Part shown: positions 1-7,725 of the stretch, piece after piece
Layout of the letters: each line of letters starts with the position of its first letter
Position numbering within the stretch: position 1 is the first letter of the stretch
DNA from: CAYUAG01 sp046483025
Lineage (GTDB): Bacteria > Zhuqueibacterota > QNDG01 > CAYUAG01
Direction of reading: 5' to 3'
NCBI GenBank assembly: GCA_046483025.1
Contig: JAWODZ010000064.1
Span: forward strand, 1 to 15,132
Length of the DNA stretch: 15,132 bases
Translations under genes and position numbers: made by a program
The notes under the pieces: model-generated
What the model was told of the DNA's origin: nothing
Database searches by the model: none
Seen by the model: only the letters and a program-made list of their open reading frames with translations

Positions 1-1
1 A

Positions 2-118
2 AAAGGGACTGATGTTGAATTAGATCGAAAGATTTTAGAGCAATTAAATAGTCCACTCATTCATTTATTAAGAAATGCAATTTATCATGGAATTGAAACT
101 TCATGGGTGAAATATTAA
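2..118 (+). pseudogene. CheA-like histidine kinase fragment (dimerisation/ATPase boundary)
   Basis: Reading from base 2 gives a short open stretch ending at a TAA at 116-118. Its residues KGTDVELDRKILEQL, then a run ending HLLRNAIYHGIE, match the conserved end of the P3 dimerisation domain and the N-box of CheA chemotaxis kinases, where the Asn-His of the N-box begins the ATP-binding domain. The match stops abruptly after HGIET; the next residues (SWVKY) are not CheA-like and belong to the overlapping hypF DNA read in the wrong frame. The 5' part lies outside the window. The identification rests on about 33 residues of strong motif similarity. It is either a gene broken by rearrangement or an assembly join. 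Confidence 0.7.
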
Positions 119-873
119 TTGCAGATCCGCAAGACTATCAACGAGCTGGTCATTTTGAATATAGGCCCATGCCTGGAGGAACTGCTGCCATTAAAGAACC
201 ATGGAGAATGGCAGTTTCATATCTTTACCATTTCTTTAACGGAAATATAAACGAGTGTTTTGAACATTTAAAGGGTACTCCTTTAATAAGAGAAATAGGA
301 AAAGAGAAGATTATTACTGTTATGCGTATGATAGAGAAATCCATTAATACTCCCTTGACTTCCAGCCTGGGACGGATTTTTGATGCAGTTGCTGCTTTAG
401 CAGGAGTTCGTTCTTTTGCAAGATATGAAGCTCAGGCTGCCATGGAACTTGAGATGCAGATAGAAGTAGAATCAATGCCGGATGATGACCAGGACAGTTA
501 TGATTTTGAAATAAAAAATTACGACAATAAATTTTTGATATCTCCGGACAGAGTGATGTATCAGGTGCTACAGGACAAAATATCCGGCTTCTCTAACAGT
601 AGAATCAGCTGGAGATTTCATGCTGGTCTGGTCAGGTTGTTTGTTGAGGTGTCTAAAAGAGTACGTAAGAAGACGCATTTACATTGTGTAGTTTTAAGCG
701 GAGGCTGTTTTTTAAATCGGTTCCTTTTGGAGAATCTGGTGACAAGTCTTGAAAAAGAAAATTTTGAAGTATTGACTCATACTCAGGTACCCACCAATGA
801 CGGTTGTATTGCTTTGGGACAGGCTGTAGCCGGAATAGCTACATTAAAAAATATAAAGAAAAATTTGGATTAA
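103..873 (+). CDS. hypF: HypF carbamoyltransferase, C-terminal part only (5' truncated)
   Basis: HypF transfers a carbamoyl group from carbamoyl phosphate to the C-terminal cysteine of HypE, the first step in making the cyanide ligands of [NiFe] hydrogenase. These 256 residues correspond to the last third of the usual roughly 750-residue protein: GEILIAD, then the MPGGTAAIKEPWRMA motif, the SLGRIFDAVAAL segment, the VLSGGCFLNRFLLENL motif and the VPTNDGCIALGQA motif of the Kae1-like domain. The acylphosphatase, zinc-finger and YrdC domains are missing. The family normally reads Trp-Gly-Gly-Glu here, so homology starts at about base 106; the ATG at 103 is probably not a native start. In-frame upstream there is a stop at 94-96. 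It is followed 73 bp later by hypC, a common hyp order. Likely non-functional as it stands, unless the join is an assembly error. Confidence 0.88.
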   Translation: MGEILIADPQDYQRAGHFEYRPMPGGTAAIKEPWRMAVSYLYHFFNGNINECFEHLKGTPLIREIGKEKIITVMRMIEKSINTPLTSSLGRIFDAVAALAGVRSFARYEAQAAMELEMQIEVESMPDDDQDSYDFEIKNYDNKFLISPDRVMYQVLQDKISGFSNSRISWRFHAGLVRLFVEVSKRVRKKTHLHCVVLSGGCFLNRFLLENLVTSLEKENFEVLTHTQVPTNDGCIALGQAVAGIATLKNIKKNLD

Positions 874-946
874 GAAAAAAATTTTATTACATTAAATAAT
901 TATATTTATATCACGGATTTATTTATTGAAAGAATAGAGGCTACCT

Positions 947-1165
947 ATGTGTGTTGCAGTACCTATGAAAATCAAGAAAATAAAAAATGATCGTGGAATA
1001 GTTGAGGTCGGCGGGACTGAGCGGGAAGTCAGCTTTAAACTGTTAAAAGATGTCCGTAAAGGGGATTATGTCATTGTACATGCCGGTTTTGCCATCCAGA
1101 AATTAGATGAGAAAGAGGCTCTGGAAACACTTGAATTATTTAAAGAATTGGAGCAGTATAGTTGA
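947..1165 (+). CDS. hypC: HypC/HupF hydrogenase maturation chaperone
   Basis: Small 72-residue HypC-family protein. It starts MCVAVPMKI, with the essential cysteine at position 2 (exposed after Met removal), and carries the conserved GDYVIVHAGFAI segment. HypC binds HypD and carries the Fe(CN)2CO group to the hydrogenase large-subunit precursor. Length is typical. An AGAGG at 935-939 lies about 7 bases before the ATG and supports this start. The stop codon overlaps the start of hypD by four bases (TTGA), indicating translational coupling. Confidence 0.95.
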   Translation: MCVAVPMKIKKIKNDRGIVEVGGTEREVSFKLLKDVRKGDYVIVHAGFAIQKLDEKEALETLELFKELEQYS

Positions 1166-2250
1166 AATATATTGATGAGTTTCGCAATAAAGAGGCTGCC
1201 AGAACTATCATAAACAGTATTCGTCAGGAGTCGGGAGATAAGCAAATAACCTTTATGGAAGTATGCGGAACTCATACTATGTCAATCGCCCGTTTTGGGA
1301 TTCGAGATGTTTTACCTGAATATATCAGATTGATTTCCGGCCCCGGTTGTCCGGTTTGTGTTACTCCAAACCGATATATAGACTATGCGGTTGCTTTAAG
1401 CAGAAGAGAAGATATTATTGTAGCTACTTTTGGTGATATGATGAAAGTACCCGGATCCTCATCGAATTTGGAAAAAGAACACATTAAGGGCAATGATATA
1501 AGAGTAGTTGGTTCTACTCTGGAGGCATTACATGTTGCCAAAGAGAACGCAGAAAAAAATGTGATTTTTTTGGGAGTAGGGTTTGAAACAACTGTTCCTA
1601 CTGTAGCAGCGTCCTTAATGCAAGCTAAATCAGAAAATTTACCAAATTATTTTGTACTTTCTGCTCATAAGACCATGCCTGAAGCTATGAAATCATTAAG
1701 CAAAGGGGATGTCAATATTGATATTTTTATTTGTCCGGGCCATGTAAGTACAGTAATCGGAACTGAATTTTATTATCCCCTGGTTGAAGATTATGGTATT
1801 GGGTGTGTGGTTTCAGGATTTGAATCACTGGATATTTTACAGTCTATTTTAATGGGGATTAAACAAGTAGTAAATAAAAATTTGAAAGTAGAAAATCAAT
1901 ATACCAGAGCAGTTAAACCGGAGGGCAATCCCAGGGCTAGAGAAATCATATATGAAGTCTTTGAACCATCCCATGCTGAATGGCGGGGGCTGGGTGTAAT
2001 ACCGAACAGCGGACTGGAGATAAGAGATGATTATTCTTCCTGGAATGCAGAAAAACAGTTTGAAGTGAACGTTGAAGCCACAAAAGAAGCTGAGGGATGT
2101 ATTTGCGGCCAGATTCTGCAGGGGAAGAAGATCCCGACCCAATGTAAAAATTTTGGCAGAAATTGTGTGCCGGATAATCCTATAGGACCATGTATGGTTT
2201 CATCAGAAGGCACCTGTGCTGCCTATTTTAAGTATAAGGTAGATTACTGA
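1162..2250 (+). CDS. hypD: HypD hydrogenase maturation protein, Fe-S
   Basis: HypD forms a complex with HypC and is the scaffold on which iron receives its CO and CN ligands; it binds a [4Fe-4S] cluster. At 362 residues the protein is full length. Conserved motifs visible: EVCGTHTM with Cys35, GPGCPVCVTP with Cys63 and Cys66, and the FICPGHVSTVIGT motif mid-protein. The C-terminal cysteine region contains Cys313, Cys315, Cys328, Cys335, Cys344 and Cys352. The start is TTG, overlapping the hypC stop; no nearby ATG fits the family N-terminus, and the overlap favours coupled translation. Confidence 0.96.
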   Translation: MKYIDEFRNKEAARTIINSIRQESGDKQITFMEVCGTHTMSIARFGIRDVLPEYIRLISGPGCPVCVTPNRYIDYAVALSRREDIIVATFGDMMKVPGSSSNLEKEHIKGNDIRVVGSTLEALHVAKENAEKNVIFLGVGFETTVPTVAASLMQAKSENLPNYFVLSAHKTMPEAMKSLSKGDVNIDIFICPGHVSTVIGTEFYYPLVEDYGIGCVVSGFESLDILQSILMGIKQVVNKNLKVENQYTRAVKPEGNPRAREIIYEVFEPSHAEWRGLGVIPNSGLEIRDDYSSWNAEKQFEVNVEATKEAEGCICGQILQGKKIPTQCKNFGRNCVPDNPIGPCMVSSEGTCAAYFKYKVDY

Positions 2251-2278
2251 ACTTTTGAAAATTATTAATTTTATGTCA

Positions 2279-2411
2279 GGAGTGTCCAAAAAGGTTAATT
2301 TTATATAAAATGTCAGGCCAAGCAAAGTCGAGGCATATTATTTTTATTGGTTTTATCAGTTTTCGACTCTGTTCGGACTGACAAAATAAAGACTTTTTGG
2401 ATATCCCCGGA
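2279..2411 (-). repeat. MITE-like palindromic element, family A copy 1
   Basis: The ends are imperfect inverted repeats: GGAGTGTCCAAAAAG at the left, and CTTTTTGGATATCCCC at the right. Inside, bases 2352-2386 form a second inverted repeat (TTATCAGTTTTCGA paired with the TCGGACTGACAA side). Read on the minus strand it aligns with the element at 9368-9505 across the terminal repeat, the TTTATTTTGTCAGTC block and the CCAATAAAAA block. It has no coding capacity. It lies between hypD and hypE and pushes them 241 bp apart. Confidence 0.75.
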
Positions 2412-2418
2412 GTTTTTT

Positions 2419-2444
2419 GAGATGCTGAAACAAGTTCAGCATGA
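2419..2444. repeat. Short REP-like hairpin (ATGCTGAA/TTCAGCAT)
   Basis: ATGCTGAA, a 5-base loop ACAAG, then TTCAGCAT make a perfect 8-bp stem within GAGATGCTGAAACAAG and its continuation. The motif looks like dispersed REP hairpins seen in many environmental genomes. It sits just right of the MITE-like element and before hypE; it lacks a T-tract, so it is not an obvious terminator. Confidence 0.55.
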
Positions 2445-2491
2445 CGAATTCTTACTTTTAGATAAAATTTTTAAAAGTTCAGAAAAAAAAT

Positions 2492-3511
2492 ATGAATGTT
2501 TTGGATAAAGATACTATACGATTAGCTCATGGAGGAGGCGGAAGTCTCACCAATCAGTTAATACAAAATCTTTTTCTTCATTATTTTGATAATGAATACT
2601 TGGAAAAGTTAAATGATAGTGCTATATTAAATAGTTCATTTTCAAAATTTGCTTTTACCACTGACTCATTTGTTGTATCACCACTTTTTTTCCCAGGAGG
2701 TGATATTGGAAAACTTTCTGTATGTGGTACGGTAAATGATTTATGTGTATCAGGAGCAAAGCCACTTTATTTAAGTATCGGTTTTATTATTGAAGAAGGG
2801 TTTTCGATAAAAAATTTGGAAAAAATTGTTAAATCAATAAAAGCAACTGCTCAGAAAGCTGGAGTATTGGTGGTTACCGGTGATACAAAAGTGGTTGAAC
2901 ATGGAAAAGCAGACGGAGTATTTATTAATACCACCGGAATAGGAGAGATTCAACAGTCTTACCCTGTAATTGGAGCACGAGCAAAACCGGGGGATAAGGT
3001 AATTATCAGTGGTCCTGTTGGGTCACATGGTATGTCGGTGATTACTTCCCGGGAAAATTTTGGATTTAATACCAGAATTAAATCAGATGTTGCACCTTTA
3101 CATGGTTTAGTTGAAGCTATGTTGGGGGTGACAGATGAAATTCATGTTATGCGGGATGCAACCAGAGGAGGAGTAGCAACTGTTTTTAATGAAATTGCTG
3201 ATCAATCAGGTGTTTCCATAGTTTTGGATGAAGAAAAAATTCCTGTTAATGAGGATGTACGGGGAGCCTGTGAGATTTTAGGATTTGATCCTCTTTATAT
3301 TGCTAATGAAGGAGTACTTGTAGCTTGTGTGGGGGCTGAATATGCTGAAAAAGTTGTTAACGCCATGAAAAAACAGCAGTATGGTAAAAAGAGCATAATT
3401 ATCGGAAATGTAGATGATGATGAACCGGGCAAGGTTTCTTTAAAAACTACTATTGGAAGCCATCGGGTGCTGGATATGCAAACGGGTGAACAGCTACCGC
3501 GGATATGTTAA
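2492..3511 (+). CDS. hypE: HypE hydrogenase maturation dehydratase
   Basis: HypE (339 residues, full length; PurM/AIR-synthase fold) receives a carbamoyl group from HypF on its C-terminal cysteine and dehydrates it with ATP to the thiocyanate that gives the Fe-CN ligand. Visible motifs: IRLAHGGGGSLTNQLI near the N-terminus, FTTDSFVVSPLFFPGGDIGKLSVCGTVNDL, VVTGDTKVVEHG, MRDATRGGVATVFNEIA, and the C-terminal PRIC ending in Cys339, which is the carbamoyl acceptor. The start ATG has only A-rich sequence before it, so the ribosome site is weak. It probably belonged to the hypCD transcript and is separated from it by inserted palindromes. Confidence 0.96.
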   Translation: MNVLDKDTIRLAHGGGGSLTNQLIQNLFLHYFDNEYLEKLNDSAILNSSFSKFAFTTDSFVVSPLFFPGGDIGKLSVCGTVNDLCVSGAKPLYLSIGFIIEEGFSIKNLEKIVKSIKATAQKAGVLVVTGDTKVVEHGKADGVFINTTGIGEIQQSYPVIGARAKPGDKVIISGPVGSHGMSVITSRENFGFNTRIKSDVAPLHGLVEAMLGVTDEIHVMRDATRGGVATVFNEIADQSGVSIVLDEEKIPVNEDVRGACEILGFDPLYIANEGVLVACVGAEYAEKVVNAMKKQQYGKKSIIIGNVDDDEPGKVSLKTTIGSHRVLDMQTGEQLPRIC

Positions 3512-3522
3512 TTTTTTAATCC

Positions 3523-3610
3523 CTGTTCTTTGGAATTAGTTAGTGGGACAGTAAAGAACACCGTTTCACCTGAAGCCGATACGAGCTGGCTGATGGTTCC
3601 TGGCTTCCGG
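3523..3610. other. Two successive inverted repeats downstream of hypE
   Basis: TGTTCTTT (3524-3531) pairs with AAAGAACA (3553-3560). CCTGAAGCC (3569-3577) pairs with GGCTTCCGG (3602-3610) with one mismatch. They lie in tandem between the ends of two convergent genes. I do not recognise this as a known RNA family. It may be repeat DNA or transcript 3' structure. Confidence 0.4.
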
Positions 3611-3612
3611 AA

Positions 3613-3632
3613 AAACCAAGAGTAATTGGTTT
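3613..3632. terminator. Possible bidirectional terminator between convergent genes
   Basis: AAACCAA, six-base loop GAGTAA, TTGGTTT form a perfect 7-bp hairpin between the end of hypE and the end of the minus-strand lipoprotein gene. On the minus strand it is followed by a run of T; on the plus strand by a T-rich TATTATTT. The position fits termination of both transcripts, though the stem is AT-rich and weak. Confidence 0.4.
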
Positions 3633-3649
3633 ATTATTTGATTAAAGGT

Positions 3650-3976
3650 TCAATCTGAGTTATTTGGGTTTAGAGTATCGTAAGCCGTCTGGAAAAAAGT
3701 TTCCCAGCGTTTTGGATCATGATTGTAATAGACAACACAGGAGTGAAAATCTTGTTTGGTAAAGTTGTATTTGGTAAAAATTTTTTTGGCAGAATCACAA
3801 TACTGCTGAGATTGCAGAGGAATATGTTCACTGAGTTTTATTAACTCAGTGTACACTTTTATACATTTTTGTCGGGTTATAGAATCAACGTTGTTTTTTT
3901 TAGAACAAGTAAATAATAATAGAAGAGTACTGACAATGATAAGATTTTTTATGATAAGGTTTTTTATTTTTTTCAT
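3650..3976 (-). CDS. Small putative lipoprotein of unknown function
   Basis: A 108-residue protein. It opens with a basic MKKIKNLIIKN, followed by a hydrophobic run (IIVSTLLLLF) and then LFTC at residues 21-24, which looks like a lipobox. Threonine at -1 is unusual, where Gly, Ala or Ser is common. After Cys24 the chain is soluble and mostly helical, with a YYNHDPKRWETFF segment reminiscent of small DUF4296-type lipoproteins; this resemblance is weak. If processed, it would be a membrane-anchored periplasmic protein. It runs convergent to hypE and divergent from the PHP gene with about 70 bp between. No good Shine-Dalgarno is visible, so expression is uncertain. Confidence 0.55.
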   Translation of the reverse strand: MKKIKNLIIKNLIIVSTLLLLFTCSKKNNVDSITRQKCIKVYTELIKLSEHIPLQSQQYCDSAKKIFTKYNFTKQDFHSCVVYYNHDPKRWETFFQTAYDTLNPNNSD

Positions 3977-4045
3977 TTAATTATTATGTATTTTTCTGTT
4001 TAAATTTAAGATATACTTAAAATCATACAAAGTCAAGAAATAAGT

Positions 4046-4930
4046 TTGAGATACATGAAAGATTTTATATCAAAAGATGAATGGGCAGATATGCACGTGC
4101 ATACTACCTATTCGGATGGATTATTGACTCCTACCCAGGTAGTTATCAAAGCCAGGGAGGCAGGGTTAAAAGCAGTTGGTATTGTTGACCATGATACCTT
4201 AGAAGGTATAGAAGAGGCTTATCTGGCTGGTAAACGGTGGGGAGTGGAGATTGTACCTGGTATTGAATTAAGCAGTCAATGTGAAGGAAAAGATATTCAT
4301 ATCATTGGCTATTATTGTGATCCGACCCATCCTAAAATAAGTGAGTATATTGAAAAATTCCTGAAGAGAAGATATGATAGGGCTCAAAAAATTGTACAGA
4401 TTTTAAATACAATGGATATAAATATTACCATGAAGGATGTTGTATCCACAGCAAAAGGGAAATGTATCGGAAGACCTCATATAGCAACAGTACTGCTGGA
4501 AAAAGGGTATGTATATTCTTTTCAGGAAGCTTTTGTAAAATATATAGGGTATCATTCCAAGGCATATGTGGAAAAATTTAAAATCAGTCCGGAATCTGCT
4601 ATTGCTTTGGTTTCAGAAGCTAAGGGATTATCTTTTATTGCCCATCCTCCTAAAAATTTGAGTATGGAAAAACTGTTTGATTTTACTAAAGCAGGGTTAG
4701 ATGGAGTAGAAATAATACATCCCAGATTAAGTGATAGAGATACCAGAAGGTTGCAGGAGTTTGTCAATAATTATGATTTATTAATAAGTGGTGGATCTGA
4801 TTGTCATGGGCGGGATAAAAAAAATTTATCAATCGGCAGATTTCGTATTCCATATTCTATCTTAGTAAAGATAAAAAAGTATCATGCTTTAAAACAAAAA
4901 TCTTATATTTTAAATAGATATAAAAGCTAA
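4046..4930 (+). CDS. PHP-domain metal-dependent phosphoesterase (RNase AM/YciV-like)
   Basis: PHP-domain phosphoesterase of the TrpH/YciV group; characterised members act as 5'-3' exonucleases or 3',5'-nucleotide phosphatases. The metal-binding residues are present: MHVHTTYSDG (His17, His19, Asp24), VDHDT (Asp48, His49), PGIELS (Glu74), DIHIIGY (His85), IAHPP (His200) and GGSDCHG (Asp252, His254). The length of 294 residues is usual. The reported start is a TTG at 4046; an ATG three codons later (4055) would remove only MRY and is equally plausible. The stop directly abuts the start of radC, so the two are co-transcribed. The exact substrate cannot be told from sequence. Confidence 0.88.
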   Translation: MRYMKDFISKDEWADMHVHTTYSDGLLTPTQVVIKAREAGLKAVGIVDHDTLEGIEEAYLAGKRWGVEIVPGIELSSQCEGKDIHIIGYYCDPTHPKISEYIEKFLKRRYDRAQKIVQILNTMDINITMKDVVSTAKGKCIGRPHIATVLLEKGYVYSFQEAFVKYIGYHSKAYVEKFKISPESAIALVSEAKGLSFIAHPPKNLSMEKLFDFTKAGLDGVEIIHPRLSDRDTRRLQEFVNNYDLLISGGSDCHGRDKKNLSIGRFRIPYSILVKIKKYHALKQKSYILNRYKS

Positions 4931-5653
4931 ATGAGTGAGAAAATCAAAGATACATCCTGGTATCATTTGGGAATAAAAGACTGGCCTGAAGAAGAGCGGC
5001 CCAGAGAAAAGCTGATAAAATCAGGGGCTCATTCATTGACAGACTCAGAGTTGATTGCCCTGTTATTGGGATCAGGAATTAATGGAGTAAGTGCAGTAGG
5101 TCTGGCCAAACGGATATTAGTTGAATATACAGATCTCTCGGGTCTTGCCTGTGTCAGTGTTAAAGAGTTGACCAGAATGAAAGGAGTTGGTGAGGCTAAT
5201 TGTGCTCGATTACTGGCAGCGTTTGAAATCGGAAGAAGAATTGAATCTGGACCATCTTCTAAAAAAATGAAAATCAATTCTCCGGGGGATGTTTACAAAA
5301 TATATGCTCCTTTATTGCGAGATAAGAGAATGGAAATTTTTAAGGTTATTTTATTGAACAGTGGAAATAGAATAATAAGAGATGTTATCATAACTCAGGG
5401 TACTATAAATTCAAGCATAGTGCATCCCCGGGAGATATTCAAAACAGCTATTGATCATCTGGCAGCGGGAATTATATTATTACATAATCATCCCTCCGGA
5501 GAAAAGAAACCCTCATTGGAGGATAAAAGAGTTACAGAACAGGTTTTTAAGGCCGGGAAAATGCTTGATATTCCAGTTTTAGATCATATCATTATTGTTA
5601 GAGACAGTTATTACAGTTTTGTAGAAAATAGATTAGTAATAGAAAAAGGATAA
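4931..5653 (+). CDS. radC: RadC/UPF0758 family JAB-domain protein
   Basis: A 240-residue RadC-family protein. The N-terminal half (about residues 20-105) carries a helix-hairpin-helix region including RMKGVGEANCARLLAAFEIGRR. The C-terminal half is a JAB1/MPN-like metalloprotease fold with the zinc motif HNHPSGEKKPSLED (His185, His187, Ser189, Asp198). The family is widespread, but its molecular role is unsettled despite the historic repair name. The ATG follows the TAA of the PHP gene with no gap, so translation is probably coupled. coaX follows 9 bp downstream. Confidence 0.93.
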   Translation: MSEKIKDTSWYHLGIKDWPEEERPREKLIKSGAHSLTDSELIALLLGSGINGVSAVGLAKRILVEYTDLSGLACVSVKELTRMKGVGEANCARLLAAFEIGRRIESGPSSKKMKINSPGDVYKIYAPLLRDKRMEIFKVILLNSGNRIIRDVIITQGTINSSIVHPREIFKTAIDHLAAGIILLHNHPSGEKKPSLEDKRVTEQVFKAGKMLDIPVLDHIIIVRDSYYSFVENRLVIEKG

Positions 5654-5662
5654 AATAGTAAG

Positions 5663-6442
5663 ATGTTATTAGTTATAGACATTGGTAATACAGAAATTGT
5701 TATCGGTATTTATGATAATGATACTTTAAAAGGACATTGGCGTTTATCAAGCAGTCATCCTAAGACCATTGATGAATGCTGGGGACTTCTTAATATTTGG
5801 CTGCACAATGATGGGTTTTTAAAAAAGGACATACAAGGAATAATAATTTCTTCAGTAGTGCCTTATTTCCAATATGTGTTCAGAGATATGGCAAGAAAGA
5901 AGTTTAATATTGAACCAGTTATTATTTCTTATAAGCTGGACATTGGAATTAAAATTTTATATGATTCTCCTGAAATGGTTGGAGCGGATAGAATATGTAA
6001 TGCAGTGGGCGGTTATTTTTTATACGGCAGCCCCCTGATTATTGTTGATTTTGGTACAGCCACAACCTTTGATGTGGTTTCAGAAAAAGGTGAATATATA
6101 GGTGGAGTAATTGCTCTAGGATTGAAAGGGGCTTCTCAACAGCTCCATCATCTGGCAGCCAAGCTTCCCAGGGTAGAATTAGAATTCCCGGATTCAGTAG
6201 TGGGAACTAATACAGAACATAGTATGCAGTCCGGTATTATGTGGGGGGCAGTCAGTTTGATTGATGGTATAGTAAAGAAAATTTTAGAGGAGAAGAAATG
6301 GGAAGAAGCAAAGTTGATTGCAACCGGAGGTATGGCCTCTGAAATTGTAAAGCGATCGGAGATACTTCAGCAAACTTCACCTTTCCTCACTCTGGAAGGA
6401 ATGAAAATTATTTATAAAAGAATTGTTAATAGTAGTTTATAA
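5663..6442 (+). CDS. coaX: Type III pantothenate kinase
   Basis: CoaX phosphorylates pantothenate to 4'-phosphopantothenate, the first step of coenzyme A synthesis, and uses a monovalent cation. The ASKHA-fold motifs are clear: VIDIGNTEIVIGIY (Asp6, Asn9, Thr10), GADRICNAVGGY with catalytic Asp109, VDFGTATTFDVV (129-138), GEYIGGVI and ATGGMASEI. The length of 259 residues is typical. The usual IAPGI segment reads IALGL here, a mild deviation. It sits in the run with radC and the GxxExxY gene. Confidence 0.95.
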   Translation: MLLVIDIGNTEIVIGIYDNDTLKGHWRLSSSHPKTIDECWGLLNIWLHNDGFLKKDIQGIIISSVVPYFQYVFRDMARKKFNIEPVIISYKLDIGIKILYDSPEMVGADRICNAVGGYFLYGSPLIIVDFGTATTFDVVSEKGEYIGGVIALGLKGASQQLHHLAAKLPRVELEFPDSVVGTNTEHSMQSGIMWGAVSLIDGIVKKILEEKKWEEAKLIATGGMASEIVKRSEILQQTSPFLTLEGMKIIYKRIVNSSL

Positions 6443-6454
6443 GGGAGGAAGTAT

Positions 6455-6913
6455 ATGTCTGAAAATAATTTGAGTGATATTGTTTATAATATTATTGGTG
6501 GCTGTATGGAGGTTCATAAGACTCTGGGACCTGGATATCCAACCGAATATTATAAAAAAGCTCTTGAGGTTGAATTTGATTCTAAGAAGTTAAAATATGA
6601 GCATCAAAAGCAGGTTGAAATCACCTATAAAGAGGTTCAGGTTGGGACTCTTGAAATAGATTTTCTTATTGAAGATGAGGTGGTGGTAATGATTATTTGT
6701 AAGGATCAGTTTCTGGATACCGAGATACAACAAGTGCTTCGCTGTTTACAGCTGATAGAAAAACCAATGGGATTACTGGTAAATTTTGGCGGAACAAAAA
6801 TTCAATATAAACGTATTATGCCTAGTCATAGAAAAGTTTCAAATAAAACCATAAAACGATACCCTATGGAACATGGAGGAGGAAAAACCAGAGAGAATAA
6901 TCCAATAATGTGA
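6455..6913 (+). CDS. GxxExxY-family protein with altered nuclease motif
   Basis: A 152-residue protein with the GxxExxY-family layout: an N-terminal helix DIVYNIIGGCMEVHKTLGPG, then YPTEYYKKAL where the signature glutamate position appears as Thr30-Glu31, then VGTLEIDFLIEDEVVV, and the LLVNFGGTKIQYKRI ending. Most relatives have a PD-(D/E)xK-like Asp...Glu-x-Lys (VELKA). Here Asp69 is kept but the Glu-x-Lys position reads Met79-Ile-Ile81. A family role as an inactive nuclease relative is my inference. The C-terminal 30 residues are basic and unique. A strong AGGGAGGA precedes the ATG, so it is translated; it follows coaX by 12 bp. Confidence 0.8.
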   Translation: MSENNLSDIVYNIIGGCMEVHKTLGPGYPTEYYKKALEVEFDSKKLKYEHQKQVEITYKEVQVGTLEIDFLIEDEVVVMIICKDQFLDTEIQQVLRCLQLIEKPMGLLVNFGGTKIQYKRIMPSHRKVSNKTIKRYPMEHGGGKTRENNPIM

Positions 6914-6943
6914 TTTTTTGTTAGAAGAATCGGAGTATTATTT

Positions 6944-7693
6944 ATGAAGAAAATTATTGTCAGCTGTGTTTTTATTTTAATCATCGCACCATTAATATGT
7001 TTTTCTGATACCACTCTACCTGATCATACAGGGTATCCTGTAAATGATTTTGCCAATGTAATATCTTCCTATTATGAAAGGAAGATCAATAATCTGGCCA
7101 GAGAAGTACTTCAGAAAACAGAAACAGCAGTGGTTGTTGCCACTGTGGATAATTTAGATGATATGAATTTAGAACAGTACAGCAACAGGTTATTTGAAAA
7201 ATGGGGTATAGGTGAAAAAGGTAAGGATAAAGGTCTTCTTTTTCTCCTTGCTATAGAGGAAAGGAAAATACGCATAGAGGTTGGATATGGAGTTGAACAT
7301 ATTATAATTGATGGAATGGCAGGTCAAATTCTGGATCAGTATACAATACCGGAATTCAGGCAGGGAAATTATGGAAAGGGATTTTATCAGGGAGTGGCGT
7401 ATAGTGCTGGTTTAATTGCCAGAGAAATGGGGGTTACTATTACAGGTATGCCAGCTGTTACCACCAGGTCTGGTAGAACTGAAGAGCGGGGTGGAGGAGG
7501 AATTATTCCAATATTAATTATTTTGTTTTTAGTGATTATTACTCGGGGCAGAATTTTACCCTGGTTATTTCTTGGATTACTTATGGGTGGCGGGGGAAGA
7601 GGAAGAAGTATTGGTGGAGGAGGATTCAGTGGTGGTTTTGGTGGATTTGGAGGTGGAATGAGCGGTGGTGGTGGTGCATCCCGGGGATTTTAA
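6944..7693 (+). CDS. TPM-domain membrane protein (YgcG family)
   Basis: A 249-residue exported protein. Residues 1-21 form a signal peptide ending around CFSDTT. Residues 30-155 are a TPM domain, with VNDFANVISSYYERKINN, LFEKWGIGEKGKDKGLLFLLA and the RKIRIEVGYGVEHIIIDGMAG motif typical of the family. A membrane segment lies at about 185-212 (IIPILIILFLVIIT and following). Residues 213-249 are a glycine/serine tail (GGGGFSGGFGGFGGG), as in many YgcG-type proteins. TPM proteins are often encoded next to LemA, as here (two genes on). The biochemical role is poorly known; some TPM domains have phosphatase activity. Confidence 0.88.
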   Translation: MKKIIVSCVFILIIAPLICFSDTTLPDHTGYPVNDFANVISSYYERKINNLAREVLQKTETAVVVATVDNLDDMNLEQYSNRLFEKWGIGEKGKDKGLLFLLAIEERKIRIEVGYGVEHIIIDGMAGQILDQYTIPEFRQGNYGKGFYQGVAYSAGLIAREMGVTITGMPAVTTRSGRTEERGGGGIIPILIILFLVIITRGRILPWLFLGLLMGGGGRGRSIGGGGFSGGFGGFGGGMSGGGGASRGF

Positions 7694-7725
7694 TTTTTTC
7701 ATAGATTTAATTATGGAGGCATGGT

